Shown piece after piece: positions 17,897 to 27,449 of a stretch of DNA of 64,000 bases. A program made the position numbers and the translations under genes. Positions within the stretch are counted from its first letter, which is position 1. Every line of letters starts with the position of its first letter. The DNA lies in NCBI GenBank assembly GCA_017555905.1, contig JAFZFP010000029.1, positions 1-64,000 on the forward strand, given 5' to 3'. The notes under the pieces are model-generated. The model did no database searches. It was not told the DNA's origin and was given only the letters and a program-made list of their open reading frames with translations. The DNA is from Alistipes sp. (GTDB lineage Bacteria; Bacteroidota; Bacteroidia; Bacteroidales; Rikenellaceae).

Positions 17897-18195
17897 CGTC
17901 ACCCCCGACCCTCATTCCTCAACTAAGAGGCGTTTCACTACGAATCTTTCAAACTTAACAACGAAACTTCGCTTAACGACCTCCCATCCCTCGCCAAAAT
18001 AGCCCCATTCACTCCCAATTTTCTACCATTCGGAGCAATAATGGCACTACTTATTAAAATAATTTAAAATTATTATTCTTTATTAAATAAATGTATTATC
18101 TTTGCAGTCTGATATATATTCTCTTATGTAAACCACTAAATACTAAAAGAATAGAATATCACGGAATTAGACGAAAATCTATAATAATAACGGAT
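17874..18195. other. Intergenic region between MATE and glycogen genes
   Basis: This gap of over 300 bases holds the divergent promoters of the two neighbours. Around 18050-18095 it is very AT-rich. After the plus-strand -7 box a leader of about 85 nt precedes the glycogen fusion gene. No further gene or clear hairpin is seen. Confidence 0.5.
18097..18104 (+). promoter_or_regulatory. Promoter -7 box for the glycogen synthase/phosphorylase fusion
   Basis: TATCTTTG followed by CAG matches the consensus. It decides the start of the gene, since an ATG at 18091 would lie upstream of the transcript start. Confidence 0.75.
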
Positions 18196-21100
18196 ATGAG
18201 TAATGTTAATTTAACCCCCGACTACCTATTTGAGGTGAGTTGGGAGGTGTGCAACAAGGTGGGTGGCATTCACACTGTCATCGCCTCGAAGGCACCTACT
18301 GTAAAGAAGATGTTGGGCGACAAGTACATCACCATCGGCCCAGACTTCTCATTCGAGACTGCAAACCCAGAATTCAAGGAGGATACAACTCTCTTGGCCG
18401 CTTGGCGTGAGTCTCTCTACAACAAGGGTGTACGTGTTCGTATCGGCCGTTGGGCTATCGACAGCAACCCTATCGCAATCCTTATCGACTTCAAGTCGTT
18501 CATCCGCGAGAAGGACAACATCCTTAAGCAACTTTGGGAGTCATACAACGTAGATTCACTCTCAGGCCAGTGGGACTACATCGAGCCAGTACTCTTCGGT
18601 CACGCTGCAGGTGTAGTTATCGCATCTTTCGCTGAGACCTTCGGTGCTACAACAAATAAGGTTGTGGCTCACTTCCACGAGTGGATGGCTGCAGCAGGTT
18701 CGCTCTACTTGCGCGACAATGCCCCTTACGTAGCAACCGTATTCTCTACCCACGCTACGGTTATGGGTCGCTGCATCGCAGGCAACCGTCTCCCACTCTA
18801 CAACGACCTCCACAAGTTCAACGCCGACGAGTTGGCTCGCCAGTTCAACGTGATGGCAAAGCACTCTTTGGAGAAGTCTGCAGCAACCTATGCTGATGCC
18901 TTCCTCACCGTGAGCGACATCACCGCTAACGAGTGTAACTACTTGCTCGGTCGCGAGGTGACACGCATCACTCCTAACGGCTTCGAGAATGGCTTCGTAC
19001 CTGAGGGCAAGCTCCTCGAGCAGCAGCGTGAGGCCTCTCGCAAGAAGATCTTGGAGGTGGCAAGCGCTATGTGGGACTACAACTTCGGACAGAACACCCT
19101 CATCGTAGGTACCAGTGGTCGCTACGAGTTCCGCAACAAGGGTATCGACGTATTCCTTGAGTCGTTGAAGCAGCTTGCAACAAGCAATATCGACCGTGAC
19201 GTATTGGCCGTTATCGCTGTTCCTGCAGGTAACGTAGGCGCACGTCGCGACCTTATCGAGCGTCTCGAGAACAACACCCCTATCGACAACTCACAGAAGC
19301 GCTACCTCACCCACAACCTCGAGTCAGAGGCTTGGGATCAGGTTGTTCAGAGCGTTGATGGTAGCATCCTTTCGACTTCAGCATCACGTGTGAAGGTTGT
19401 ATTCATCCCTACATACCTCAATGGTCAGGATGGCATCTTCAATATGCCTTACTACGATTTCTTGGCAGGTTTGGACCTCACCGTGTTCGCATCATACTAC
19501 GAGCCTTGGGGCTACACCCCACTCGAGTCAGTAGCCTACGGCGTTCCTACCGTAACTACTACCCTTGCAGGCTTCGGTATGTGGGTGGCAAAGCACTCTT
19601 CACACGAGGGTGTAGATATCGTTCGTCGTGACGACTACAACGAGCGCGAGGTTGTCCTCCAGATTACCGACGTCATTAAGCACTACCTCTCGATGAACGA
19701 GAAGGAGCTTAGCGAGGCACGTACTGCAGCACAGCAGATCTCGACTACAGCGTTGTGGAGCAAACTCTTCAACGAGTACAAATATGCATACGAGGAGGCT
19801 ATGGACAACTCTGTATCACGCACCAACCGTGTACTTATCGACGGTGGTAGCCGTGGTGAGCAGATCAACTTCGTGCGCCAGCAGCTCACCTCAAACCGCC
19901 CATCTTGGCACCGTCTTATGGTCGAGAAGGGTATTCCAGCACGTCTTAAGCCATTGGAGGAGTTGTCACGCAACTTGTGGTGGTGCTGGACTGCCGCTGC
20001 TCGCGACTTGTTCGAGTCTATCGACGAGGCTTTGTGGGTAAAGGTTGATCGCAACCCTATCGCTTTGTTGGACAAGCTCTCAACGGCTCGTTGCGAGGAG
20101 TTGTCTAAGGACACTGAGTTCCTCAAGCGTATGGACGCAGTATACAAGGAGTTCACCGAGTATATGGCCGAGAAGCCAGCACCAGAGCACGCTAAGGTTG
20201 CATACTTCTCTATGGAGTATGGTTTGCACTCATCACTTAAGATCTACTCTGGAGGTCTCGGTATCTTGGCAGGTGACTACCTCAAGGAGGCTTCTGACCG
20301 CAACGTAGGTATGGTTGCTGTAGGTCTTTTGTACCGCTACGGCTACTTCACCCAGCGTCTCTCGGCTCAGGGTGCTCAGGAGGCTACCTACGAGGCTCAG
20401 AACTTCTTCAAACTCCCTATCTCACCTGTTCGTGACGAGTTCGGCAACTGGATTACTACTCAGGTAGCATTCCCTGGTCGTACCCTCACAGCACGTGTTT
20501 GGTTGTGCCAGGTAGGTCGTACTGACCTCTACCTCTTGGATGCCGACTACGAGGCTAACCTCGAGGAGGACCGTCAGGTGACATACCACCTCTACGGTGG
20601 CGACTGGGAGAACCGTCTCAAGCAGGAGATCTTGTTGGGTATCGGTGGTATCCGCGCCCTCGTAAAGATGGGTATCAAGCAGGAGGTTTACCACTGCAAC
20701 GAGGGTCACGCAGCCTTCATCGGCATCGAGCGTATCCGCAACCTCATCTCTAAGAAGCGTTTGTCATTCTCTGAGGCTATGGAGGTTATCCGCTCATCTT
20801 CGCTCTTTACTACCCACACCCCTGTACCTGCAGGTCACGACGCATTCCCTGAGACGATGATTCGTCAGTATATGTCACACTACCCAGAGGTATTGGGCAT
20901 CACTTGGGATCAGTTCATCAACCTCGGTAAGACAAACCCTAACGACCCTAACGAGAAGTTCTCGATGTCTGTTTTGGCTTGTAACCTTTCACAGGAGGTT
21001 AATGGTGTATCTTGGTTGCACGGCGAGGTATCTAAGGATATCTTGGGTAATATGTGGCCAGGCTACTTCAAGAGCGAACTTCACATTGGCTACGTAACTA

Positions 21101-22437
21101 ACGGCGTTCACTTCCCAACTTGGGTGGCATCGAACCTCCGTCGCCTCTACTCTAAGTATTTCGGCAATGCCTTCGAGGGTCATACCTACAACATCCCTGA
21201 GTGGCAGAACGTACATAAGATCGATGATACGGAGCTCTGGCAGGAGCGTATGTTCCTCAAGAACCGCCTCATCAACACCATCCGCAAGCGCTACAGCGAC
21301 CCAACACAGGTTCGTCTCCAGTCGCCTCGCCAGATGGTACAGGTTACCGAGAGCATCAAGCCAGATGTATTGACCATCGGTTTCGCTCGTCGTTTCGCAA
21401 CCTACAAGCGTGCATACCTCCTCTTCACCAACTTGGAGCGTTTGTCTGCTTTGGTAAACAACAAGGAGCGCCCCGTACAGTTCATCTTCGCTGGTAAGGC
21501 TCACCCTAACGATAAGCCAGGTCAGGATCTCATCAAGCGCATCGTTGAGGTATCAGCAATGCCTGAGTTCGTAGGTAAGATCGTCTTCTTGCAGAACTAC
21601 GATATGGAGTTGGCACGCCGTATGGTTCAGGGTGTCGATGTATGGCTCAACACCCCTACCCGTCCATTGGAGGCTTCAGGTACTTCAGGCGAGAAGTGTG
21701 TTATGAATGGTGTTATGCAGTTCTCTGTTCTCGACGGCTGGTGGGTTGAGGGCTACAAGGAGGGCGCAGGCTGGATGTTGCCTATGGAGCGCACCTATGC
21801 CGATCAGCGCTTCCAGGATGAGCTCGATGCCGAGATGATCTACAACACTATCGAGGAGCAGATCGTACCATTGTACTACGACCGTGCCGAGGATGGTGTG
21901 CCACACCGCTGGGTAAATGCTGTTAAGAAGTGTGTTGCAGACATCGCTTCTAACTTCACAACCAACCGTATGCTTATCGACTACGAGGAGCGCTTCTACA
22001 ACAAGCTCGCTGCTCGCAAGTCGCTCATCATCGACAACAACTACCTTATGGCTCGCCAGATTGCGGCTTGGAAGCGTAAGGTATCTGCCGCTTGGGACAA
22101 TGTCGCTATCCTCGACGTTAAGCGTGCAGAGATCGAGTCTGAGGCAATCTACGTAGGCAAGAAGTACCACTTCGAGGTAACCCTCGACCTTGCAGGTTTG
22201 AGCAAGGAGGATATCGGTGCTGAGTTGGTTGTTGCTACACAGATTGAGGCTGGTCAGGCAGCAAATGTTATCGAGACCCGTCGCCTTGAGGTTGTTGAGG
22301 CTAACGACGGTAAGGTAACCCTTGCTCTCGACTACGCTCCTACCCATACAGGTACCTTCGACGTAGCTCTTCGTATCTTCCCTGCAAACGATAAGTTGGA
22401 GCATCGTATGGACTTCGCATTGGTTAAGTGGGCATAA
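18196..22437 (+). CDS. Glycogen synthase (GT3) fused to alpha-glucan phosphorylase (GT35)
   Basis: This 1413-residue protein joins two glycogen enzymes. Residues 1 to about 560 resemble eukaryote-type glycogen synthase (GT3): FEVSWEVCNKVGGIHTV at the start, GTSGRYEFRNKGIDVF, and the E-x7-E region YEPWGYTPLES with GVPTVTTTLAGFG. From about residue 586 a phosphorylase of the DUF3417-containing type begins (PLEELSRNLWWCW). It carries the phosphorylase segments YFSMEYGLHSSLKIYSGGLG and HCNEGHAAF, and the pyridoxal-phosphate Lys1167 in EASGTSGEK. One half would extend and the other would phosphorolyse alpha-1,4-glucan. I chose the ATG at 18196 because the transcript starts near 18110 and GT3 homology begins at once. 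It stands alone, with its own terminator. Confidence 0.93.
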   Translation: MSNVNLTPDYLFEVSWEVCNKVGGIHTVIASKAPTVKKMLGDKYITIGPDFSFETANPEFKEDTTLLAAWRESLYNKGVRVRIGRWAIDSNPIAILIDFKSFIREKDNILKQLWESYNVDSLSGQWDYIEPVLFGHAAGVVIASFAETFGATTNKVVAHFHEWMAAAGSLYLRDNAPYVATVFSTHATVMGRCIAGNRLPLYNDLHKFNADELARQFNVMAKHSLEKSAATYADAFLTVSDITANECNYLLGREVTRITPNGFENGFVPEGKLLEQQREASRKKILEVASAMWDYNFGQNTLIVGTSGRYEFRNKGIDVFLESLKQLATSNIDRDVLAVIAVPAGNVGARRDLIERLENNTPIDNSQKRYLTHNLESEAWDQVVQSVDGSILSTSASRVKVVFIPTYLNGQDGIFNMPYYDFLAGLDLTVFASYYEPWGYTPLESVAYGVPTVTTTLAGFGMWVAKHSSHEGVDIVRRDDYNEREVVLQITDVIKHYLSMNEKELSEARTAAQQISTTALWSKLFNEYKYAYEEAMDNSVSRTNRVLIDGGSRGEQINFVRQQLTSNRPSWHRLMVEKGIPARLKPLEELSRNLWWCWTAAARDLFESIDEALWVKVDRNPIALLDKLSTARCEELSKDTEFLKRMDAVYKEFTEYMAEKPAPEHAKVAYFSMEYGLHSSLKIYSGGLGILAGDYLKEASDRNVGMVAVGLLYRYGYFTQRLSAQGAQEATYEAQNFFKLPISPVRDEFGNWITTQVAFPGRTLTARVWLCQVGRTDLYLLDADYEANLEEDRQVTYHLYGGDWENRLKQEILLGIGGIRALVKMGIKQEVYHCNEGHAAFIGIERIRNLISKKRLSFSEAMEVIRSSSLFTTHTPVPAGHDAFPETMIRQYMSHYPEVLGITWDQFINLGKTNPNDPNEKFSMSVLACNLSQEVNGVSWLHGEVSKDILGNMWPGYFKSELHIGYVTNGVHFPTWVASNLRRLYSKYFGNAFEGHTYNIPEWQNVHKIDDTELWQERMFLKNRLINTIRKRYSDPTQVRLQSPRQMVQVTESIKPDVLTIGFARRFATYKRAYLLFTNLERLSALVNNKERPVQFIFAGKAHPNDKPGQDLIKRIVEVSAMPEFVGKIVFLQNYDMELARRMVQGVDVWLNTPTRPLEASGTSGEKCVMNGVMQFSVLDGWWVEGYKEGAGWMLPMERTYADQRFQDELDAEMIYNTIEEQIVPLYYDRAEDGVPHRWVNAVKKCVADIASNFTTNRMLIDYEERFYNKLAARKSLIIDNNYLMARQIAAWKRKVSAAWDNVAILDVKRAEIESEAIYVGKKYHFEVTLDLAGLSKEDIGAELVVATQIEAGQAANVIETRRLEVVEANDGKVTLALDYAPTHTGTFDVALRIFPANDKLEHRMDFALVKWA

Positions 22438-22460
22438 CCGCGCACCAATTCTATGATAAT

Positions 22461-22503
22461 GACCCGATTGACCTATTTTTACGGCCAATCGGGTTATTTT
22501 TTT
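22461..22503 (+). terminator. Terminator after the glycogen fusion gene
   Basis: The stem ACCCGATTG/CAATCGGGT is followed by TATTTTTTTAG and lies 24 bp after the stop. Confidence 0.88.
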
Positions 22504-22515
22504 AGAAAAAGTTTG

Positions 22516-22523
22516 TAACTTTG
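22516..22523 (+). promoter_or_regulatory. Promoter -7 box for the acyl-CoA ligase gene
   Basis: TAACTTTG followed by GGAG matches TAnnTTTG, 21 bp before the ATG at 22545. Confidence 0.65.
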
Positions 22524-22544
22524 GGAGATTAAAACCTTAAACGT

Positions 22545-24458
22545 ATGAAACGTACAATTATAGATCTCTTCGAGGAGTCGGTAGCCAAGTATGGCCAGAA
22601 GGAGTTCCTCTTGGAGAAACATAACGGAAAGTTCGAGCCTACGTCGTATAACACCACTAAGAGCGAGGCTCAGCGCATCGGTGCAGGTCTTGTGGCCTTG
22701 GGCATCGAGCGTGGCGACAGAGTTTCGATTTTGGCCGAGGGCTGCAACAACTGGATTATCTCGGAGTTGGGCTTGCTCTATGCTGGCGCTATCAGCGTAC
22801 CCCTATCTATAAAGTTGGAGGAGGCCAACGACCTTCTCTTCCGTCTCAAGCACTCCGACGCCAAACTTATCTTCGTGTCAAAGTACCAGTTGCGCAAGAT
22901 TCGCTCTATCGTAGCCGACTTGAACGACCTCAAACATATCGTTGTTTGGGGCGATGTTGAGGGAGGTCTCCTTGATAGCGAGATGTCGTTGGATGCACTT
23001 AAGGAGTTGGGCGACAAGCGTTTGGCAACCAATCGCGAGAGTTTCGAGGCTATTGGTGCATCACTCCAGAACGATGACATCGCAACCATCACCTACACCT
23101 CGGGAACTACAGCAGATCCTAAGGGTGTAGTCCTCACCCACCGCAACTATACGGCTAATGTGGAGCAGGCACTCTCGGTGGTCTCTATCCCTTCGGATTG
23201 GCGCACACTCATCATCCTTCCTCTCGACCACTGCTTCGCACACGTCGTGGGATTCTACATTATGATTGCCTGTGGTGCGTCGGTGGCTACGACCGAGGTA
23301 GGCCGTACTCCTATGGAGACCCTAAAGAATATACCATTGAATATCAAGGAGGTACGCCCTCACTTCTTACTCTCTGTTCCTGCGCTGGCAAAGAACTTCC
23401 GTAAGAATATCGAGACCTCTATCCGCAAGAAGGGTAAGACCACGGAGCGCCTCTTCAACCTCGCACTCAAGACCTCATACCTCTACCAGGCTGATGGTTA
23501 CTCTAAGGGTAAGGGATTGCGTTGCTTGCTCAAGCCCGCAGTGGCACTCTTCGACAAGATTTTGTACTCTAAGGTGCGCGAGGCCTTTGGTGGCGAGTTG
23601 CAGTTCTTCATCGGCGGTGGCGCACTGCTCGACAGCGAGTTGCAGCGCTTCTTCTACGCCATTGGTATCCCTATGTATCAGGGCTATGGTCTCTCGGAGG
23701 CTACGCCCGTCATCTCTACTAATGCCCCCAGCCAGGGCAACCACCGATTCGGCTCTTCAGGTCGCTTAGTTAAGCCTTTGGAGATAAAGATTCTCGACGA
23801 CGAGGGTCGTGAGTTGGGCGTAGGCCAGAAGGGCGAGATTGTCATCAAGGGTGAGAATGTTATGGCTGGCTACTGGAAGAATCCCGACTCTACTGCCGAC
23901 ACGGTACGTGATGGCTGGCTCTATACGGGCGATATGGGCTATATGTCGGCCGATGATTTCCTCTATGTGTTGGGTCGCTTCAAGAGCCTGCTTATCTCCT
24001 CTGACGGCGAGAAGTATAGCCCTGAGGGTATGGAGGAGGCTATCGTTGATAAGTCGCCATTTATCGACCAGGTAATCGTCTACAACAACCAAAGCCCCTA
24101 TACTATCGCCTTGGTAGTCGGCTCTAAGGAGGCCTTGAATCGTCGCTTGGACGAGGAGCAACTCACGGGCGACGAGCGCTATGTGAGGGCTGCCGAGATT
24201 CTTGGGGGTGAGGTCGCTAAGTACCGCACAGGAGGCATCTATGGCGATGAGTTCCCCGACCGCTGGGTACCTGCCGTTGTAGCCCTTGCCGACGAGGCCT
24301 TCACCGAGCAGAATGGCTTGGTTAATAGCACTATGAAGGTTGTGCGCAATAAGGTCGAGAAGCACTTTAGCGAGGCCATTGCCCACGCCTACACCCCTGA
24401 GGGTAAGAGCATCAGCAACGAGCGCAATATTATGACTCTTAAGAGGTTGCTCGGTTAG
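22545..24458 (+). CDS. Long-chain acyl-CoA synthetase (AMP-forming)
   Basis: This 637-residue enzyme activates fatty acids to acyl-CoA through an acyl-adenylate. The adenylate-forming motifs are complete: TYTSGTTADPKGVVLTHRN (P-loop-like A3), YQGYGLSEATPVIS (A5), YTGDMGY (A7) and LGRFKSLLISSDGEKYSP (A8). The architecture is that of the FadD15/long-chain group, including the long linker insert near residue 300. It probably feeds exogenous fatty acids into lipid synthesis. It is monocistronic and ends at a hairpin shared with gcvP. Confidence 0.9.
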   Translation: MKRTIIDLFEESVAKYGQKEFLLEKHNGKFEPTSYNTTKSEAQRIGAGLVALGIERGDRVSILAEGCNNWIISELGLLYAGAISVPLSIKLEEANDLLFRLKHSDAKLIFVSKYQLRKIRSIVADLNDLKHIVVWGDVEGGLLDSEMSLDALKELGDKRLATNRESFEAIGASLQNDDIATITYTSGTTADPKGVVLTHRNYTANVEQALSVVSIPSDWRTLIILPLDHCFAHVVGFYIMIACGASVATTEVGRTPMETLKNIPLNIKEVRPHFLLSVPALAKNFRKNIETSIRKKGKTTERLFNLALKTSYLYQADGYSKGKGLRCLLKPAVALFDKILYSKVREAFGGELQFFIGGGALLDSELQRFFYAIGIPMYQGYGLSEATPVISTNAPSQGNHRFGSSGRLVKPLEIKILDDEGRELGVGQKGEIVIKGENVMAGYWKNPDSTADTVRDGWLYTGDMGYMSADDFLYVLGRFKSLLISSDGEKYSPEGMEEAIVDKSPFIDQVIVYNNQSPYTIALVVGSKEALNRRLDEEQLTGDERYVRAAEILGGEVAKYRTGGIYGDEFPDRWVPAVVALADEAFTEQNGLVNSTMKVVRNKVEKHFSEAIAHAYTPEGKSISNERNIMTLKRLLG

Positions 24459-24490
24459 CCACTCGCTCCACAAGAGCATATAAATATAGT

Positions 24491-24521
24491 AAGTGCCTAT
24501 CCCTTTTCGGGGTAGGCACTT
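24491..24521. terminator. Bidirectional terminator between acyl-CoA ligase and gcvP
   Basis: A 13-bp stem AAGTGCCTATCCC/GGGGTAGGCACTT with a 5-base loop sits between two converging genes. T-rich sequence flanks it only weakly. Confidence 0.75.
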
Positions 24522-24555
24522 GCTATTTAACCATTATATATAAATAGGTAACCCC

Positions 24556-27390
24556 TTACTCCATACAACGGCAAACGAGGTTACGGTCGCCATAACCGTT
24601 GTCGATCTTAGTGACGTATGGGAAGAACTTGCCCTGGCTAACCCAATCCAATGGGAAGGCAGCCTCCTGACGTGAGTATGGGTGTGACCACTCGCCAGCA
24701 AGTTCTAAGGCGGTATGTGGCGCATTGACAACAACATTGTCGCTATTGCCCGATGCTGCGGCAGCCTCGCACTCGCGCTTAATCTGAATCAAAGCCTCGA
24801 TGAAGCGATCCATCTCCGCCTTAGACTCACTCTCAGTAGGCTCAACCATCAAGGTCTCGTGAACAGGGAATGAGAGGGTTGGAGCGTGGTAGCCATAGTC
24901 CATCAAGCGGTGGGCGATATCGCCACAGTCGATATTATAGTCGTGCTTGAAGCGGGTGAGGTCGAGAATCATCTCGTGGCCTACACGACCAGTCTCACCA
25001 GAATAGTAGGTCTTATACTCATCCTTCAAGGCTGACGACATATAGTTAGCATTCACGATAGCCAACTCGGTAGAGCGACGCAAGCCCTCGAAACCAAGCA
25101 TACGGATATAACCGTAGGTGATAGGGAGCAACATCGCAGAACCCCAAGGTGATGACGAAACAGCGGTGATACCCTCCTCGCCACCAGTCTCCATCAATGA
25201 GTGGGTAGGCAAGAACTTAACCAAGTGCTCGGCAACACATACTGGACCAACACCAGGACCACCGCCACCGTGAGGCATTGCAAAGGTCTTGTGGAGGTTG
25301 AGGTGGCAGACATCAGCACCGATATAGCCTGGGTTGGTGAGACCAACCTGTGCATTCATATTAGCACCATCCATATATACCTGACCGCCTGCATCGTGAA
25401 CAGCATCGACGATATCGCGGATACGGCTCTCGAAGACGCCGTGGGTAGATGGGTAGGTAACCATCAAACCGCACAACTCAGAAGAGTACTCCTCGGCCTT
25501 CTTCTTCAAGTCCTCAACGTCGATATTACCGTTCTGGTCGCAAGCAACGATGACAATCTTCATACCCGCCATAGCTGCCGATGCAGGGTTAGTACCGTGT
25601 GCCGACGATGGGATGAGGATAACGTTACGGTAGCCCTGACCACGGCTCTGGTGGTAAGCACGAATCATCATAAGACCTGTGTACTCGCCAGCAGCACCTG
25701 AGTTAGGCTGGAGTGTACAGCCCGCAAAGCCAGTGATAGTAGCCAAGTAACCCTCGAGGTTAGCGATAAGCTCGCGGTAACCCTCAGCCTGGTCGGCAGG
25801 AGCAAATGGGTGCATATTCTGGAAGCCCGACAACGACAATGGCTGCATAAGCTGTGCAGCGTTGAGCTTCATAGTGCAAGAGCCCAACGAAATCATTGAG
25901 TTCATCAACGAGATATCGCGCAACTCCAAACGCTTGATATAGCGCATCATCTCGGTCTCGGTGCGGTATGAGTTGAAGATAGACTCGGTGAAGAAGTCGC
26001 TCTTACGTGCTACCTCGTCAGCGATACGTGGAGCCTCAACACGCTTAACAGCCTTAGCCTTCTTGCCACGTGCCTCAGCAAAGATCTCAACTACGCTCTG
26101 CAACTCAGCGTCGGTAGTAACCTCATCGAAGGCGATACGAACGCAGTCGTCGGTTGGGTAGTAGAAGTTGATCTCGCGAGCCAAAGCGATATCCTGAATC
26201 ACAGATGCCTCAGCCTCAACATCCAACGTGTCGAACAACGCCTTGGTGCGAACAACGTAGCCCATAGCCTCCAAAGCATCCTTAACTGTAAGGGCAGCAG
26301 TGTGTGCATTGAGCGCAGCACGCTGGAGACCCTCCTTACCATTATATATACAGTAGAAACCAACCATAGAGGCCATCAACGCCTGTGCAGTACAGATGTT
26401 AGAAGTAGCCTTCTCGCGCTTGATATGCTGCTCACGCATCTGCAACGACATACGCAAAGCCTTATTGCCAAGACGGTCTACCGAAACGCCAATGATACGG
26501 CCTGGCATCTGGCGCTTATAAGCATCGCGTGTAGCCATATAGCCAGCGCTTGGACCACCCAAGCCCATAGGACAACCGAGACGCTGGGTTGTACCTACTG
26601 CGATATCTGCACCCCACTCCGCTGGAGACTTAAGCAATGCCAATGAGAGGAGGTCAGCAACAGCAGTAACCAATACACCAGCCTCGTGTGCCTTCGCTGC
26701 GAAGCCTGCATAGTCTCGAACCTCACCATTGGCCGATGGGAACTGAACAACAGCACCAAACTCCTTGCCTGTGAACTCATAGGTTGCGAAGTCGTCACGG
26801 ATAATCTCGATGCCAAATGGCTCAGAGCGTGTGATAAGCACGTCGAAGGTCTGTGGGAAGATATTCTCATCCACGAAGAGTTGGTTGCGACCCTGCTTAA
26901 CAGCCTCACGCGAACGCAAAGCATACATCATAAGCATAGCCTCGGCAGTAGCAGTTGCCTCATCCAAGAGCGAGCAGTTTGCTACCTCCATACCTGTAAG
27001 CGAGAGGATAGCGGTCTGGTAGTTGAGCAATGCCTCCAAACGGCCCTGTGAAATCTCAGCCTGATATGGGGTATAAGAGGTGTACCACGCTGGGTTCTCA
27101 AAGACGTTGCGCGAAACAACCGCAGGAACTACGTTAGGATAGTAGCCCATACCGATAAATGAACGCAAGGTGCGATTCTTGGCTGCCAACTGTGCGATAT
27201 GCTGTGCATACTCATACTCACTCATCGCCTCTGGGAGGTCAAGAGCCTTCTTAAGGCGAATATTCGCAGGGATAACCTGCTGCAAGAGTTCCTCAACAGA
27301 GCCTACACCGATGGTAGCAAGCATCTGCTGCAAATCATCCTTAGAATTTAGACCGACGTGGCGATCTACAAAGTTGTCAAAGGTTTTCAT
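24556..27390 (-). CDS. gcvP: Glycine dehydrogenase (decarboxylating), P protein
   Basis: This 944-residue protein is the single-chain P protein of the glycine cleavage system, which decarboxylates glycine and loads the aminomethyl group onto the H-protein lipoyl arm. The N-terminal half (FVDRHVGLNSKD, GMGYYPNVVPAVVSRN) and the catalytic C-terminal half are both present. The pyridoxal-phosphate lysine lies in NLHKTFAMPHGGGGPGVGP. The length matches other fused P proteins (about 950). It lies 59 bp after the TGS-domain nucleoside kinase on the same strand and may share its transcript. gcvT is more than 20 kb away. Confidence 0.97.
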   Translation of the reverse strand: MKTFDNFVDRHVGLNSKDDLQQMLATIGVGSVEELLQQVIPANIRLKKALDLPEAMSEYEYAQHIAQLAAKNRTLRSFIGMGYYPNVVPAVVSRNVFENPAWYTSYTPYQAEISQGRLEALLNYQTAILSLTGMEVANCSLLDEATATAEAMLMMYALRSREAVKQGRNQLFVDENIFPQTFDVLITRSEPFGIEIIRDDFATYEFTGKEFGAVVQFPSANGEVRDYAGFAAKAHEAGVLVTAVADLLSLALLKSPAEWGADIAVGTTQRLGCPMGLGGPSAGYMATRDAYKRQMPGRIIGVSVDRLGNKALRMSLQMREQHIKREKATSNICTAQALMASMVGFYCIYNGKEGLQRAALNAHTAALTVKDALEAMGYVVRTKALFDTLDVEAEASVIQDIALAREINFYYPTDDCVRIAFDEVTTDAELQSVVEIFAEARGKKAKAVKRVEAPRIADEVARKSDFFTESIFNSYRTETEMMRYIKRLELRDISLMNSMISLGSCTMKLNAAQLMQPLSLSGFQNMHPFAPADQAEGYRELIANLEGYLATITGFAGCTLQPNSGAAGEYTGLMMIRAYHQSRGQGYRNVILIPSSAHGTNPASAAMAGMKIVIVACDQNGNIDVEDLKKKAEEYSSELCGLMVTYPSTHGVFESRIRDIVDAVHDAGGQVYMDGANMNAQVGLTNPGYIGADVCHLNLHKTFAMPHGGGGPGVGPVCVAEHLVKFLPTHSLMETGGEEGITAVSSSPWGSAMLLPITYGYIRMLGFEGLRRSTELAIVNANYMSSALKDEYKTYYSGETGRVGHEMILDLTRFKHDYNIDCGDIAHRLMDYGYHAPTLSFPVHETLMVEPTESESKAEMDRFIEALIQIKRECEAAAASGNSDNVVVNAPHTALELAGEWSHPYSRQEAAFPLDWVSQGKFFPYVTKIDNGYGDRNLVCRCME

Positions 27391-27449
27391 TGTGTTATTG
27401 TTTATTAGTTGTTTTGGTATTTCTAATCTATCTCAACGGCCTAAAGCCA

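Noticed and set aside
18091-18195. N-terminal extension of 35 residues on the glycogen fusion
   Set aside because: The ATG at 18091 precedes the -7 box at 18097-18104, so it would not be in the mRNA. The extension has no homology to glycogen synthase.
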